DNA of 64,000 bases from Tissierellales bacterium (GTDB lineage: Bacteria > Bacillota > Clostridia > Tissierellales > Sedimentibacteraceae), in assembly GCA_018433765.1 (NCBI GenBank), contig JAHDQO010000010.1, positions 62,001 through 126,000 on the forward strand, in the 5' to 3' direction. Positions within the stretch are counted from its first letter, which is position 1; the number at the start of each line of letters is the position of its first letter. The notes below the pieces were generated by a model, which was not told where the DNA came from, did no database searches, and saw only the letters and a list, made by a program, of their open reading frames with translations. Position numbers and translations under genes: made by a program. Shown one piece after another: positions 1 through 9,749 of the stretch.

Positions 1-20
1 ATCTAGTCTGACGATTTTAA

Positions 21-170
21 TTAATGTTCTTGTTTTAAATCTCTTTCGTATAATTCACATTCTTTTAACATACATTTATTATCTATATTATGAATACAAG
101 TAACACTTCCGCATGTCTTAAAGCTTAATTTTGCAATGTTGTTTTTCATATCTTTCATTTCTTTTTTCAA
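21..170 (-). CDS. Small Cys-rich protein (DUF1540-like), 49 aa
   Basis: A 49-codon frame starts at TTG (170-168) eight bases after a perfect AGGAGG (184-179) and stops with TAA at 23-21. The first half is Lys/Met-rich. The second half carries four cysteines in the order TCGSVTC, NKC, KEC, with the short stretch VTCIHNIDNKC, which resembles the small cysteine-rich DUF1540 proteins of clostridia (usually one or two CxxxxCxxxxxC units, probably metal-binding). Function is unknown. The strong SD and the spaced cysteines are the main reasons to call it real; the TTG start and short length keep confidence moderate. It is transcribed divergently from the P-type ATPase gene. Confidence 0.6.
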   Translation of the reverse strand: MKKEMKDMKNNIAKLSFKTCGSVTCIHNIDNKCMLKECELYERDLKQEH

Positions 171-557
171 TATAAGTACCTCCTATATAATTCTTATGAT
201 AATATTATAACATTGTTCATGCAAGATGTCAAATATAAATTGCAAAATAATTTAAAAATTTTTAAAATTATATTATTAATCATTTAAAAATGAAACAGAG
301 TAATAAAACTATGCATAATAGAAATATAATTTAATAGTGCAAATACTAAAATATATTCAAGCTAAACAAACAAATTCGCAAGAATTAATTTAAAATGATG
401 CAAAAAATGTCTTAATGAAGTACAACTTATAGCGTGATACTATATTTAAACTTGTTCTGTTAACCTACAAGTTGGGAGAATAAAATATAAAATAGTAGTA
501 ATTGTGATATAATAATAAAATAGTTTAACATATGTTTATTGAAAGGAATGTATACTA
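171..557. other. Divergent intergenic region
   Basis: AT-rich spacer between the small Cys-rich gene and the ATPase gene. An inverted repeat AACTTGT/ACAAGTT lies at 449-455 and 467-473. A TATAAT at 508-513 could be the -10 of the ATPase promoter, but no good -35 lies 17 bases upstream. No open frame or RNA gene is visible. Confidence 0.4.
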
Positions 558-3185
558 ATGCATGAAAAGGACAAAAAAGAAATTATTCAAATACTTAAGA
601 CTAACGAAGAAAAAGGATTATCTAATAAGCAAGTTAACGAAAGATTATTAGATTATGGTGAAAACAGGCTAAAAGAAGGTAAACAAGATAGTTTTTTAAA
701 ATTATTTTTAAATCAGTTTAAAAGCGTACTTATAGCAATTTTGATAGCTGCTGCTGTTATATCAATAAGCATAGGAGAAAGTACAGAAGGCTTAGTCATT
801 CTTGTAATTATATTATTGAACTCAGTAATTGGTGCTAAGCAGGAAAAAAGTGCAGGAGATGCAGTAAAAGCTCTCAGAAACATGTCATCACCAAATGCAA
901 AAGTTCTAAGAGATGGAAATATAATAGAAGTTGAATCATCAAATTTGGTTCCCGGAGATATAGTTTTATTAGAAGCAGGTAGTTTTGTACCAGCTGATTT
1001 AAGATTGATTGAGACTGTTAATCTTAAAATTGAAGAATCAGCATTAACAGGAGAATCTGTACCAGTTGAAAAAAATTCAAAAAACATATTGGAACAAGAT
1101 GTTCCTCTGTCAGAGAGAGTTAATTTAGCATATATGGGTACAGTAGTTACATATGGAAGAGGAAAAGGTGTAGTAACTGCTACAGGTATGAATACTGAGT
1201 TTGGTAAAATAGCAAAGATGTTAGAACATGAAGAAGAACAGACACCTCTACAAAAGAAACTTGAAAAACTAGGTAAGATGCTGGGTATAGCTTGTATAGC
1301 AGTATGTTTAGCGGTCTTTGTATTAGGTTATATACAAGAAATAAAACTGATGGAAATTTTCATGATTTCAATAAGTTTAGCTGTAGCTGCTGTTCCAGAA
1401 GGATTACCTGCTATAGTAACGGTTATACTTGCTATTGGAATGCAGAGAATGGTTAAGAAAAATGTTTTAACTAAGAATCTTAGTTCAGTTGAAACTCTGG
1501 GCAGTACGACTATCATATGTTCTGATAAAACAGGTACACTAACACAGAACAAAATGAATGTAAAAAAAGTATTTGATGGGAAAGATGAATTAAATGTAAC
1601 CGGAAATGGATATAGTATTGATGGTAGAATAGGTGATAATTATGCCCCTAAGAAAATTAATATGCTTTTATCAGCAGCAGTACTTTGTAATGATTCAGAA
1701 CTAAAGATTGATGATGAAGGAATAATTGGAGACCCAACAGAAGGAGCACTGCTTGTATTAGGTGCAAAAGGTGGACTAAATCGTAAAGAAATGAAAGAAA
1801 AGTATCCAAGACTAGAAGAATATCCTTTTGATTCAGAAAGAAAAATGATGTCAACATTACATAATATAGATGGAAAATACATAATGCTTACTAAAGGAGC
1901 ACCCGATTCAATTATAGCTAATTGTACAAAAATAATAATTGATGGGCAAGAAAAAAATATAGAAGATTACAAAAATAGTATAAAGGAAATTAATGATAAA
2001 TGGTCAAAAGAAGCACTAAGAGTTTTAGCGTATGCTTATAAGGAACTTAAAAATGAGAATGGGCAATGGAAAATTGAGGAGGAGGAAAACAACCTAGTTT
2101 TTACAGGATTATCGGGAATGATAGATCCTCCTAGAGAAGAAGTGAAACATGCAATTAAAAAATGTAAATCAGCAGGTATCAGAGTAGTAATGATTACTGG
2201 CGACAATGCTATTACTGCTTCGGCAATAGGAAAGGAAATTGGACTTTTAGATAAGGAAACAGAAGCTGTTACTGGAAATCAAATAGATCAAATGACTGAT
2301 GAGGATTTTATAGAAAAAGTGAAAACTGTTAATGTATTTTCTAGGGTTTCTCCAGAACATAAGGTTAAAATAGTCAGTGCTTTAAAACAAAATGGTGAAA
2401 TAGCAGCAATGACAGGAGATGGAGTAAATGATGCCCCTTCTCTTAAAAAGTCAGATATAGGTATAGCAATGGGAATAACCGGTACTGATGTTTCAAAAGA
2501 AGCAGCTGATATGATATTAACTGATGATAACTTTGTCAGTATAGTTGGAGCTGTTGAAGAAGGAAGAGTAATATTTGCTAATATTAGAAAATTTGTTGGA
2601 TTTCTTATATCATGTAATATTGGTGAAATAATAATGATTTTTATTTCAATGCTTCTCGGATGGGGTTCTCCACTTTTACCTATACAATTATTATGGGTAA
2701 ACTTAATAACAGACTCTCTCCCTGCATTTGCACTCGGTCTTGAGGGAAAGGAAGATGATGTAATGAATGCTCCTCCAAGAGATCCTAATATGCCTATAGT
2801 TGATAAACATATGAAAATAGGAATAATATTTCAAAGTATAGCTTTAGCAGGTGCAGCTCTTATTTCGTATAGATATGGTTACAGCATAGACCCAAAATTA
2901 GCTAATACATTTGCTTTTTTAACACTTATAAGCGGTGAGCTGTTGAGAGCTTTCTCTGGACGATCAGAAACTCAATCATTATTTAAGATTGGATTATTTG
3001 GAAACAAATTTCTAAATATTTCAGTAGCAGCATCTTATGGATTTACAGCAGTATTACTATTTGTACCGTTTTTAAGAAATATATTTGGTATACATTTATT
3101 ATCAGGCTCACAGCTACTAATAGCATTTATGATATCTCTAATACCTTTTGCAGCTGGAGAAGTATCAAAGAAGTTAAAATTATAA
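558..3185 (+). CDS. Calcium-translocating P-type ATPase (type IIA)
   Basis: 875 aa, full length for a bacterial SERCA-like pump that uses ATP to move cations (probably Ca2+ outward) across the cytoplasmic membrane. Visible motifs: TGES in the actuator domain (about residue 165), PEGLP in TM4 (typical of type IIA Ca2+ pumps), the phosphorylation motif SDKTGTLTQ with catalytic Asp near residue 323, KGAPD in the nucleotide domain, DPPR, TGDN, and the hinge TGDGVNDAP near residue 635. A C-terminal block of membrane helices (cation-transporter C domain) follows. The start ATG is preceded by GAAAGGAATG. It stands alone and ends at a bidirectional hairpin. Substrate is inferred from the PEGL-containing subfamily; other divalent cations are possible. 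Confidence 0.92.
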   Translation: MHEKDKKEIIQILKTNEEKGLSNKQVNERLLDYGENRLKEGKQDSFLKLFLNQFKSVLIAILIAAAVISISIGESTEGLVILVIILLNSVIGAKQEKSAGDAVKALRNMSSPNAKVLRDGNIIEVESSNLVPGDIVLLEAGSFVPADLRLIETVNLKIEESALTGESVPVEKNSKNILEQDVPLSERVNLAYMGTVVTYGRGKGVVTATGMNTEFGKIAKMLEHEEEQTPLQKKLEKLGKMLGIACIAVCLAVFVLGYIQEIKLMEIFMISISLAVAAVPEGLPAIVTVILAIGMQRMVKKNVLTKNLSSVETLGSTTIICSDKTGTLTQNKMNVKKVFDGKDELNVTGNGYSIDGRIGDNYAPKKINMLLSAAVLCNDSELKIDDEGIIGDPTEGALLVLGAKGGLNRKEMKEKYPRLEEYPFDSERKMMSTLHNIDGKYIMLTKGAPDSIIANCTKIIIDGQEKNIEDYKNSIKEINDKWSKEALRVLAYAYKELKNENGQWKIEEEENNLVFTGLSGMIDPPREEVKHAIKKCKSAGIRVVMITGDNAITASAIGKEIGLLDKETEAVTGNQIDQMTDEDFIEKVKTVNVFSRVSPEHKVKIVSALKQNGEIAAMTGDGVNDAPSLKKSDIGIAMGITGTDVSKEAADMILTDDNFVSIVGAVEEGRVIFANIRKFVGFLISCNIGEIIMIFISMLLGWGSPLLPIQLLWVNLITDSLPAFALGLEGKEDDVMNAPPRDPNMPIVDKHMKIGIIFQSIALAGAALISYRYGYSIDPKLANTFAFLTLISGELLRAFSGRSETQSLFKIGLFGNKFLNISVAASYGFTAVLLFVPFLRNIFGIHLLSGSQLLIAFMISLIPFAAGEVSKKLKL

Positions 3186-3189
3186 ATAA

Positions 3190-3216
3190 AGGCCTGTTTC
3201 AACGTGAAACAGGCCT
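3190..3216. terminator. Bidirectional terminator hairpin
   Basis: Perfect 12-bp inverted repeat (AGGCCTGTTTCA / TGAAACAGGCCT) with a 3-base loop between the convergent ATPase and TPR genes. It overlaps the last codons and stop of the TPR gene. Flanks are A/T-rich rather than a pure T tract on either side. Confidence 0.8.
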
Positions 3217-4131
3217 AATAAAATATCTTCGAAAAGATCTTAGTTTATGAAGTTCTTCTAATTCTGAATCTTCTAAAATGTAATCAATTAACGATGGATC
3301 TATGTCTAAAGCTGATTTTAAATCTTCAATAGCTTGTTCATATTCTTCCTTCAGAACATGACAGCATGCTTTGTTATAGTACAAATTAGCTACTTTAGGG
3401 CTTATTTCTATTCCCTTTGCTAAAATAGATATAGCTTGTTCATATTTTTCTTCACTTTTATATAACAAACCAAGATTTAAATAACTTTCTTCATGATATG
3501 GATTAAGTTCCATTGATTCAAAAAAACACTTCTCAGCTTCTTTGTTTTTTTCAAGTCTATACATAACTACACCTATGTTAAAATAAGATATGTTATGTTC
3601 AGGATTGGATTCCTTAGCTTGGTTAAAAAGTTCTAGTGCCTTATCATATTCTTTTTCTTCTTCATGAATTGAACCTAAATTTATTAATGACCAATAATCA
3701 GTTGGATTCAGATTTAGTGAATCATTATAACTTTTTATAGTGTTTGGTATGTCATTTATATGATAATATGCACCTGCTAAGAAAAAATAAGCTTTTTGGT
3801 ATTCTGGGTCAATTTCAACGCATTTTGAAAAATACAAAACAGCTTTATTGTAATTTTGGCAATCTTGATATAGTATACCTAGTCCAAAATATGCTCTTGC
3901 TTCATCTACATCAAATTCGAGTATTTCCTGATATAAATCATGTGCTTCATCTATCTTTTCTAATTCATAATAAAGCATTGCCATATCAAGCATCATATCT
4001 ATATCTTTGTTTTCATCCATATATTCGTATGCTTTTTCATAAAATGTTAAAGCTTTCTTTAAATCATCTTCCATTATGCAGCTTTCAGCCAATACTTTAT
4101 AGTTATTATAATACCTACTTCTATTTGACAT
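3199..4131 (-). CDS. Tetratricopeptide repeat protein
   Basis: 310 aa composed almost entirely of TPR units (about eight 34-residue repeats with the W/L-G-Y-A-F-A-P pattern, for example ARAYFGLGILYQDCQNYNKA and ISYFNIGVVMYRLEKNKEA). There is no signal peptide or membrane segment, so it is probably a cytoplasmic protein-interaction scaffold. It begins 10 bases after the end of the ClpE-like gene with its own SD (AAAGGAG), so the two are probably co-transcribed. That suggests, but does not show, a role as adaptor or partner of the unfoldase. The C-terminus (about 30 residues after the last repeat) ends in the terminator hairpin. No specific function can be assigned. Confidence 0.85.
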   Translation of the reverse strand: MSNRSRYYNNYKVLAESCIMEDDLKKALTFYEKAYEYMDENKDIDMMLDMAMLYYELEKIDEAHDLYQEILEFDVDEARAYFGLGILYQDCQNYNKAVLYFSKCVEIDPEYQKAYFFLAGAYYHINDIPNTIKSYNDSLNLNPTDYWSLINLGSIHEEEKEYDKALELFNQAKESNPEHNISYFNIGVVMYRLEKNKEAEKCFFESMELNPYHEESYLNLGLLYKSEEKYEQAISILAKGIEISPKVANLYYNKACCHVLKEEYEQAIEDLKSALDIDPSLIDYILEDSELEELHKLRSFRRYFIRPVSR

Positions 4132-4141
4132 TTTATCTCCT

Positions 4142-6484
4142 TTAACTATCTAAAGCTTGTTGAGAAGAAATATTCAATTCAATTTTTTCTTCTTTCATAC
4201 TCAAAATTACTTCATCGTATTCTTTAATATCTCCTTTGAGGTATGCTTCAGATATTTCATCTTCAATATATCTTTGTATAGTTCTTCTTAAAGGTCTTGC
4301 TCCGTATTTAGGCTGATATCCTTTTTTAAGAATTAGTTCCTTAACATCATCCTGTACAATAATAGTTATATGTTTTGATTTTGCTTCAGTAACAACTTCT
4401 TTTAACATAAGATCTATAATTTGGTTCAGCTGTTCTTTAGTTAATTCACTAAATACTATGGTCTCATCAACTCTGTTAAGAAATTCAGGTCTAAATACAT
4501 TTTTAAGTGCATCTTGAACTTTTGCTTCTAATGCTTCATAATCTTTGTTTCCAAATCCTATTTTATTTGCTCTTTTATTAGTACCTGCATTAGATGTCAT
4601 TATAATAACTGTGTTTTCAAAATTTACAGTTCTTCCTTGATTATCAGTAAGTCTTCCATCTTCAAGTATTTGAAGAAGTATATTAAATATATCAGGATGA
4701 GCTTTTTCTATCTCATCAAGAAGGATTACTGAATAAGGATGTCTTCTTATTTTTTCAGTTAGGAATCCAGCTTGGTCAAAGCCTACATATCCCGGAGGTG
4801 CTCCTATTAGTTTAGAAACAGTATGTTTTTCCATATATTCAGACATATCAAGTCTTATCATAGCTTCTTCATTTTCATATAACTCATAAGCTAATGTACG
4901 AGCTAATTCCGTTTTACCTACACCTGTAGGACCAACAAATATAAATGATGAAGGTTTTTTCTTCATTCTAAATCCTGATCTATTTCTTCTTATAGCTCGT
5001 GCAATACTTTCTACTGCTTTTTCTTGTCCTATGACACGTCTATGAAGTCTTTGTTCAAGGTTCAGTAATTTTTCAGCTTCAATTTCAGTAATTTTATGAA
5101 CAGGTATTTTAGTCCAAGCTTCTATTACATAAGCTATATCTTCTGTAGTAAGATATACTTCTTCACACTGTTTTTTTAATGCATTAATTTTTTTCTCAAC
5201 TTTAATTTCGTTCATTTTGCAATCAGCAGCTTTTTCGTATTCATCATTTTGAGCTGCATCTTCTTTATCTTTGCGTATTTTGACAAGCTCTAATTTCAAT
5301 GCTTCAAGTTCAACTAATCCTTTGTTTTTAAGGTTTGCTCTTGATCCTGCTTCATCAATTACGTCAATAGCTTTATCAGGTAAAAATCTATCAGTTATAT
5401 ATCTTTCTGACATTTTTACAGCATTTTTTATAACTTCATCAGTTATTTTAACCTTATGGTAATTTTCATAGTAATTTTTAATTCCCTGCAATATTTCAAT
5501 TGATTCTTCTATAGAAGGTTCATCAACCACTACAGGCTGGAATCTTCTTTCTAAAGCAGTATCTTTTTCTATATGTTTTCTATATTCATCTAAAGTAGTT
5601 GCACCAATTATTTGTACTTCACCTCTAGCAAGTGCTGGTTTTAGTATATTAGCGGCATTCATAGCTCCGCCTTCTGCTTCTCCTGCTCCTACAATATTGT
5701 GAACTTCGTCTATTACAAGTATTACATTGCCGCTTTTTTTGGCTTCATCTAATATAGCACGCATTCTAGATTCAAATTGTCCTCTAAATTGAGTTCCAGC
5801 TACTACAGAAGTAAGGTCTAAAAGGTATATTTCTGTATTAAATAATTTTACTGGAACTTGCTTTTCAACAATTCGTACAGCAAGTCCTTCGGCTATAGCT
5901 GTTTTTCCTACTCCCGGTTCTCCTATTAAAACTGGATTGTTTTTAGCACGTCTGTTTAAAATTTGTACAACTCTATCAATTTCTCTTTCTCTTCCTATGA
6001 TTCTGTCGATTTTTCCTAATTTTGCTTGATTTGTAAGATTTATCCCGTAAGTGTCTAGATATTTTCTTTTTCTTTTCTTGATTTTTTCTTTAACTCTTGC
6101 TCCGCCTTTTCCTGTATCCTTTTTTTCATTTCCCTCAGGTTGAAATTCTTTATTTCCACTGTTTTTAAGACCAGAAAAAGCTGAATTCATAAGATTCATT
6201 ATTGAATTTATTTCGTTATTATTACCTTCACCTTCATTATTTGTATTATTAGTATTTTCAGCGATCTGTTCTAAATCTATATCATCCATAATTTCAGAAA
6301 GCTGATTATTTATATTTTCAAAATCTTCAGGTTTAAGCCCACTTTGATTAAGAATTTGCTGCATTGGAGCAAGTCCTTGCTTTTTGGCACAAGGTATACA
6401 TAATCCAAGTGTTTGCATTTTACCATCAACTAGTTTATTTACATATATAACTGCAACGTTTTTCTTGCATACTGAACACATCAT
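4142..6484 (-). CDS. ClpE/ClpC-type AAA+ unfoldase with N-terminal zinc finger
   Basis: 780 aa Hsp100 protein. It opens with a C4 zinc finger (CSVC at residues 3-6 and CIPC near 29-32), as in ClpE and McsA, instead of the double Clp-N domain of ClpC. An Asn/Glu/Lys-rich linker follows, then AAA-1 with Walker [14 protein letters not shown] (about residue 187), a UVR-like coiled middle domain ([20 protein letters not shown]), AAA-2 with [12 protein letters not shown] (about residue 523), and a C-terminal D2-small domain. Expected role: ATP-dependent unfolding of substrates for ClpP or disaggregation under stress. Start ATG follows AGGAGA by 7 bases. The downstream TPR gene is in the same operon. 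No tandem CtsR heptad (GGTCAAA) is visible upstream; a different palindrome is. Confidence 0.88.
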   Translation of the reverse strand: MMCSVCKKNVAVIYVNKLVDGKMQTLGLCIPCAKKQGLAPMQQILNQSGLKPEDFENINNQLSEIMDDIDLEQIAENTNNTNNEGEGNNNEINSIMNLMNSAFSGLKNSGNKEFQPEGNEKKDTGKGGARVKEKIKKRKRKYLDTYGINLTNQAKLGKIDRIIGREREIDRVVQILNRRAKNNPVLIGEPGVGKTAIAEGLAVRIVEKQVPVKLFNTEIYLLDLTSVVAGTQFRGQFESRMRAILDEAKKSGNVILVIDEVHNIVGAGEAEGGAMNAANILKPALARGEVQIIGATTLDEYRKHIEKDTALERRFQPVVVDEPSIEESIEILQGIKNYYENYHKVKITDEVIKNAVKMSERYITDRFLPDKAIDVIDEAGSRANLKNKGLVELEALKLELVKIRKDKEDAAQNDEYEKAADCKMNEIKVEKKINALKKQCEEVYLTTEDIAYVIEAWTKIPVHKITEIEAEKLLNLEQRLHRRVIGQEKAVESIARAIRRNRSGFRMKKKPSSFIFVGPTGVGKTELARTLAYELYENEEAMIRLDMSEYMEKHTVSKLIGAPPGYVGFDQAGFLTEKIRRHPYSVILLDEIEKAHPDIFNILLQILEDGRLTDNQGRTVNFENTVIIMTSNAGTNKRANKIGFGNKDYEALEAKVQDALKNVFRPEFLNRVDETIVFSELTKEQLNQIIDLMLKEVVTEAKSKHITIIVQDDVKELILKKGYQPKYGARPLRRTIQRYIEDEISEAYLKGDIKEYDEVILSMKEEKIELNISSQQALDS

Positions 6485-6535
6485 AATATCATCTCCTAAA
6501 AAGCATATTTAAATATATCATAACAAAATTTACTT

Positions 6536-6560
6536 TTCAACTAAAGTTTACTTAGTTGAA
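6536..6560. promoter_or_regulatory. Palindrome upstream of the ClpE-like operon
   Basis: Perfect 9-bp inverted repeat TTCAACTAA / TTAGTTGAA with a 7-base spacer, about 52 bases upstream of the clpE-like start. The position fits an operator or promoter-proximal site, but the binding protein is unknown. It does not look like a CtsR or HrcA (CIRCE) site. Confidence 0.4.
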
Positions 6561-6609
6561 TTATTACTTTATAATAAAATATTCAATAAAATTTTTTTCT
6601 TATACTGAG

Positions 6610-7695
6610 TTAAATTACATTCTTATCTTTATAATAAGCAATTATTAGGTCAACAACTAAACCATAACTTTTTATACCCTCAGGTTGATTGGTAGATTTA
6701 AGAAATCTATCGTTGTTTTTACTTCCAATTTCAGCAGTTTTACCCTTATATTGTAACCAAAATGCACTCAAATAATTTAAATCAGTTAATAAATTATCGG
6801 AAAAGTTTGCTGCTACGTCTCTATACATGTCTTTATTGTCAGAATATAGTGCATTAGTGCAATATATAAGAGCTGATACATAACCAGAATATTCAAAATA
6901 TTTATCATTACTGTTAATACAAGCTAAAAATGATATAAAATTAGCTTCATTTTCTCGTGCAAAACCTCTTTGATGTGCCATTTCATGGCAAACAGTAAAT
7001 GGTATTTTAAATTGGGGTTGATTAATATTTATGTTAGCTTCATTAGTAAAAGGGTTATATATACCAGTGTAATTTAATTTACACATTATTTCAGAAGCTA
7101 ACATTGGCTTTGGTTTACTAAAATTTCCTTTAGGAATAAAATCATAAATTTCAGATAAATAGGAATAAACTAATTCACTGTTGTCAAATATATATTTGTA
7201 ATTTTCAGGAATGAACGTTATACCTTGTTCATCTTCAGGCATATGAGACCTTAGTTCATTTGTTTTATCTGTGAGATAATCACATACTTCCTTTAATTCA
7301 TTTGTTGAAGGAAGACTAACTTCAAGCCCTGCTAATTTGTCTAAACTATATCTATAATTGTTTATACCCCAGAAACACCAAAATATAAGCTGAAATGTAA
7401 ATATAATAATGCATATATTAAATATATAATTAATTAGTCTTTTTATTGAAAAATCCTTTATTATAAATATTAATTTGATAATTATGACTAGAAATAATAT
7501 AATAATACAAATTTCACCTGTAGAAAAAGGAAAAACACTAAAAAAACTACTTAAAACAGATACTATTTTTAAATATATATTTTGTGAATAAACATATTCT
7601 ACAGATTCTATATTATTCGAACATAAATATAAAATTACATTAATTAATAATATACAGCTTATAATATATATTATTTTAATAACAATTTTTTTCAT
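6610..7695 (-). CDS. DUF3810 family membrane protein with HExxH-like motif
   Basis: About 361 aa. Three hydrophobic segments fill the first 120 residues: a signal-anchor-like IIYIISCILLINVILYL, then two more including ICIIILFLVIIIKLIFII. A large, presumably extracytoplasmic, domain follows containing CHEMAHQRGFARENEANF. That is an HExxH zinc-peptidase motif with downstream ExxxF, characteristic of DUF3810. Function in the family is not established; a membrane-tethered metallopeptidase is the natural inference. I chose the ATG at 7695, which gives a normal positively charged N-terminus (MKKIVIK); a TTG at 7734 would add 13 residues. SD is weak for both. It is monocistronic, transcribed away from the aspartokinase region. 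Confidence 0.72.
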   Translation of the reverse strand: MKKIVIKIIYIISCILLINVILYLCSNNIESVEYVYSQNIYLKIVSVLSSFFSVFPFSTGEICIIILFLVIIIKLIFIIKDFSIKRLINYIFNICIIIFTFQLIFWCFWGINNYRYSLDKLAGLEVSLPSTNELKEVCDYLTDKTNELRSHMPEDEQGITFIPENYKYIFDNSELVYSYLSEIYDFIPKGNFSKPKPMLASEIMCKLNYTGIYNPFTNEANININQPQFKIPFTVCHEMAHQRGFARENEANFISFLACINSNDKYFEYSGYVSALIYCTNALYSDNKDMYRDVAANFSDNLLTDLNYLSAFWLQYKGKTAEIGSKNNDRFLKSTNQPEGIKSYGLVVDLIIAYYKDKNVI

Positions 7696-7958
7696 AATAA
7701 GTAAATTCCAATTCTCTATTTTCGTTATAGTCAATATTTAATTTTCATTTTACTTTGTGCATTTTAATTTACATTTTTTATATTATAGTATACTTTTCTT
7801 AAGCTAAAATTAAATTTAAATAAATAACTCATAAAATTTAATAGTTGTATTATACCACTAAAATATGCTAATAATAAAGAATAATTGGGTATTTGTTTAA
7901 AATAAATTAACAAAATTATTAAGCTAAACATAATATATTTATACAGAGTTTATGAATA

Positions 7959-8125
7959 TAAAAGATAAAAGATAAAACTAAATGAGTAACGAGGAACGAT
8001 AAACTAGTAACATGGTAGCTTTACTAACGTAAAGCAATATGAAATGAGAATTAATGGTGGCTTTACTTACCGCAAAGCATTTGTCATCATGAGCGCAATG
8101 AAATGGAGTCGAAGGATCTTGTTTT
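7959..8125 (+). repeat. Composite dispersed repeat block
   Basis: Part of the 660-base gap before the aspartokinase gene. Modules in order: AAAAGATAAAAGATAAAAC, AATGAGTAACGAGGAACGA, ACTAGTAACATGGTAGC, the perfect hairpin GCTTTAC-TAAC-GTAAAGC (8018-8035), a second imperfect hairpin copy, then TCATCATGAGCGCAATG with GTCGAAGGATCTTG. The same modules recur in at least nine other gaps of this window. There is no open frame and no transposase. The rest of the gap (7740-7958 and 8126-8286) is plain AT-rich DNA. Confidence 0.75.
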
Positions 8126-8286
8126 ATTAATATTGGAAGTCTTTAAAAGACAAAGATAAGAAATTGAGTAATAATTATCAACTTAAGTAGAGAAAAGAAA
8201 TATATTATTTCTTGTAAATTACTTGCACCGAGTAGTACACTATTAAATTTTTTGTGGGATTTATGCATACATATGTGTTAAAATTG

Positions 8287-8315
8287 TTGACAACTATATT
8301 TGATTATGGTAGCAT
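8287..8315 (+). promoter_or_regulatory. Promoter for the aspartokinase gene
   Basis: TTGACA at 8287-8292, a 17-base spacer, and TAGCAT (4/6 of consensus) at 8310-8315, about 40 bases upstream of the TTG start. I looked for a lysine riboswitch or T-box between promoter and gene and found no room for one. Confidence 0.6.
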
Positions 8316-8355
8316 TGTTAATATTGCCGACTGATAGAAGGGGGAGAGTTGTAGA

Positions 8356-9672
8356 TTGTTAAAAGTAGCAAAATTTGGAGGTTCTTCAGTAGCAGATGCT
8401 TGTCAATTTAAGAAAGTTAAAGATATTATAGAGGCGGAAAAAAGTAGAAGATATGTTGTTGTTTCAGCTCCTGGAAAAAGGCATAGTGAAGATAATAAGA
8501 TTACAGATTTACTTTATTTATGTCATGCTCATATTAAGTATTCTGTACCTTATGAACAAGTTTTCAATATTATCGCAAAGAGATATCAAGGTATAATAGA
8601 AGAACTGGGATTAGACATAGATATTAATTATTATTTAGATGATATAAAATCTAATATTAATGATGATGTGAATATTGATTATCTGGTAAGCAGAGGTGAA
8701 TATCTTAATGCAATAATAATGGCTGAATTATTAGGATATGATTTTGTAGATGCAAAAGATATAATATTTTTTAATTATAATGGTCAAGTAGATTTTGAAA
8801 AAACTAATAATAAAATAGTAGAAATGTTAAATAAACATAAAAAAGCTGTTATACCAGGATTTTATGGAATACTGGAAAATGGAAAAATTAAAACTTTTTC
8901 TAGAGGAGGTTCTGATATTACAGGTTCTATTATTTCTAAAGCAATAGGTGCTGATATATATGAAAACTGGACGGATGTGTCGGGTTTTTTGATGGCTGAT
9001 CCAAGAATAGTTGATAATCCAAAGCAGATAAATAAGATAACATATAGAGAGCTAAGGGAACTTTCTTATATGGGTGCAACAGTACTCCATGATGAAGCAA
9101 TATTCCCTGTAAGAGATGCGAGTATACCAATAAATATACGAAATACAAATAATCCTGATAATAGAGGTACTATTATTATAGACGGTGAAGATTCAGACGA
9201 TTCAAAAAATCAAGTCATTACAGGAATTGCAGGTAAAAAGAATTTTACTGTAATTGCAATTCATAAGGAACATATGGCAAATGAAGTTGGTTTCATAAAG
9301 AAAGTACTAGAAATTTTTGAAGAAAAGAATATAAGTATAGAGCATATACCTTCTGGTATAGATAGTGTATCAATTGTTATTTCAAGTGAGGATATTGAAC
9401 AGTATCTTCACGATATAGTAGAACAAATAAAAATTAAATGCAATGCTACATCGGTTAAAATATATGAAAACATGGGTCTGGTAGCTACAGTTGGTAGAAA
9501 TATGGTTTATAAAAAAGGCGTTGCAGGTAAGCTTTTTACTGCATTAGGTGAAAATGATGTAAATATTAGAATGATAGATCAGGGTTCTAGTGAAATAAAC
9601 ATAATTGTAGGCGTAGAAAATAAAGATTTTGAGAAAGCAATAAAAGCCATTTATGGTGCATTTGTTAAGTAA
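8356..9672 (+). CDS. lysC: Aspartate kinase
   Basis: 438 aa monofunctional aspartokinase: L-aspartate + ATP to 4-phospho-aspartate, the first step toward lysine, diaminopimelate, threonine and methionine. Evidence: KFGGSS at residues 6-11, SAPGK, SRGGSDITGS in the kinase domain, WTDVSGFLMADPR, and two C-terminal ACT segments (about residues 300-438, e.g. VIAIHKEHMANEVGF and ATVGRNM) that sense amino acids. The TTG start is preceded by a strong SD (GGGGGAGAG). The gene is single, with its own promoter and terminator. Which end product inhibits it cannot be read from sequence. Confidence 0.93.
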   Translation: MLKVAKFGGSSVADACQFKKVKDIIEAEKSRRYVVVSAPGKRHSEDNKITDLLYLCHAHIKYSVPYEQVFNIIAKRYQGIIEELGLDIDINYYLDDIKSNINDDVNIDYLVSRGEYLNAIIMAELLGYDFVDAKDIIFFNYNGQVDFEKTNNKIVEMLNKHKKAVIPGFYGILENGKIKTFSRGGSDITGSIISKAIGADIYENWTDVSGFLMADPRIVDNPKQINKITYRELRELSYMGATVLHDEAIFPVRDASIPINIRNTNNPDNRGTIIIDGEDSDDSKNQVITGIAGKKNFTVIAIHKEHMANEVGFIKKVLEIFEEKNISIEHIPSGIDSVSIVISSEDIEQYLHDIVEQIKIKCNATSVKIYENMGLVATVGRNMVYKKGVAGKLFTALGENDVNIRMIDQGSSEINIIVGVENKDFEKAIKAIYGAFVK

Positions 9673-9699
9673 AGATTAAGAAAATATTGGTTTAGAAAT

Positions 9700-9735
9700 A
9701 GAAAAGATTCCAAATGTTATTTTGGAATCTTTTCT
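9700..9735. terminator. Bidirectional terminator
   Basis: Perfect 15-bp inverted repeat (AGAAAAGATTCCAAA / TTTGGAATCTTTTCT) with a 6-base loop between lysC and the convergent nitroreductase gene. The A/T ends of the stem provide U-rich 3' ends in both directions. Confidence 0.85.
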
Positions 9736-9749
9736 ATATTAATTTAATA

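Noticed and set aside
3744-4145. 133-aa plus-strand frame opposite the TPR gene
   Set aside because: TPR periodicity is clear on the minus strand; this frame is low-complexity Leu/His with no SD.
4142-4181. Overlap of the TPR and ClpE-like genes as a fusion
   Set aside because: There is a clear stop for the ClpE-like frame, a 10-base gap and a separate SD for the TPR gene.
7959-8125. CRISPR array
   Set aside because: Repeated hairpin modules are unequal in length and spacing, with no constant direct repeat/unique spacer alternation and no cas genes.
8126-8355. Possible lysine riboswitch before aspartokinase
   Set aside because: The promoter sits only 40 bases before the start, leaving no space, and no conserved lysine-aptamer core was seen.
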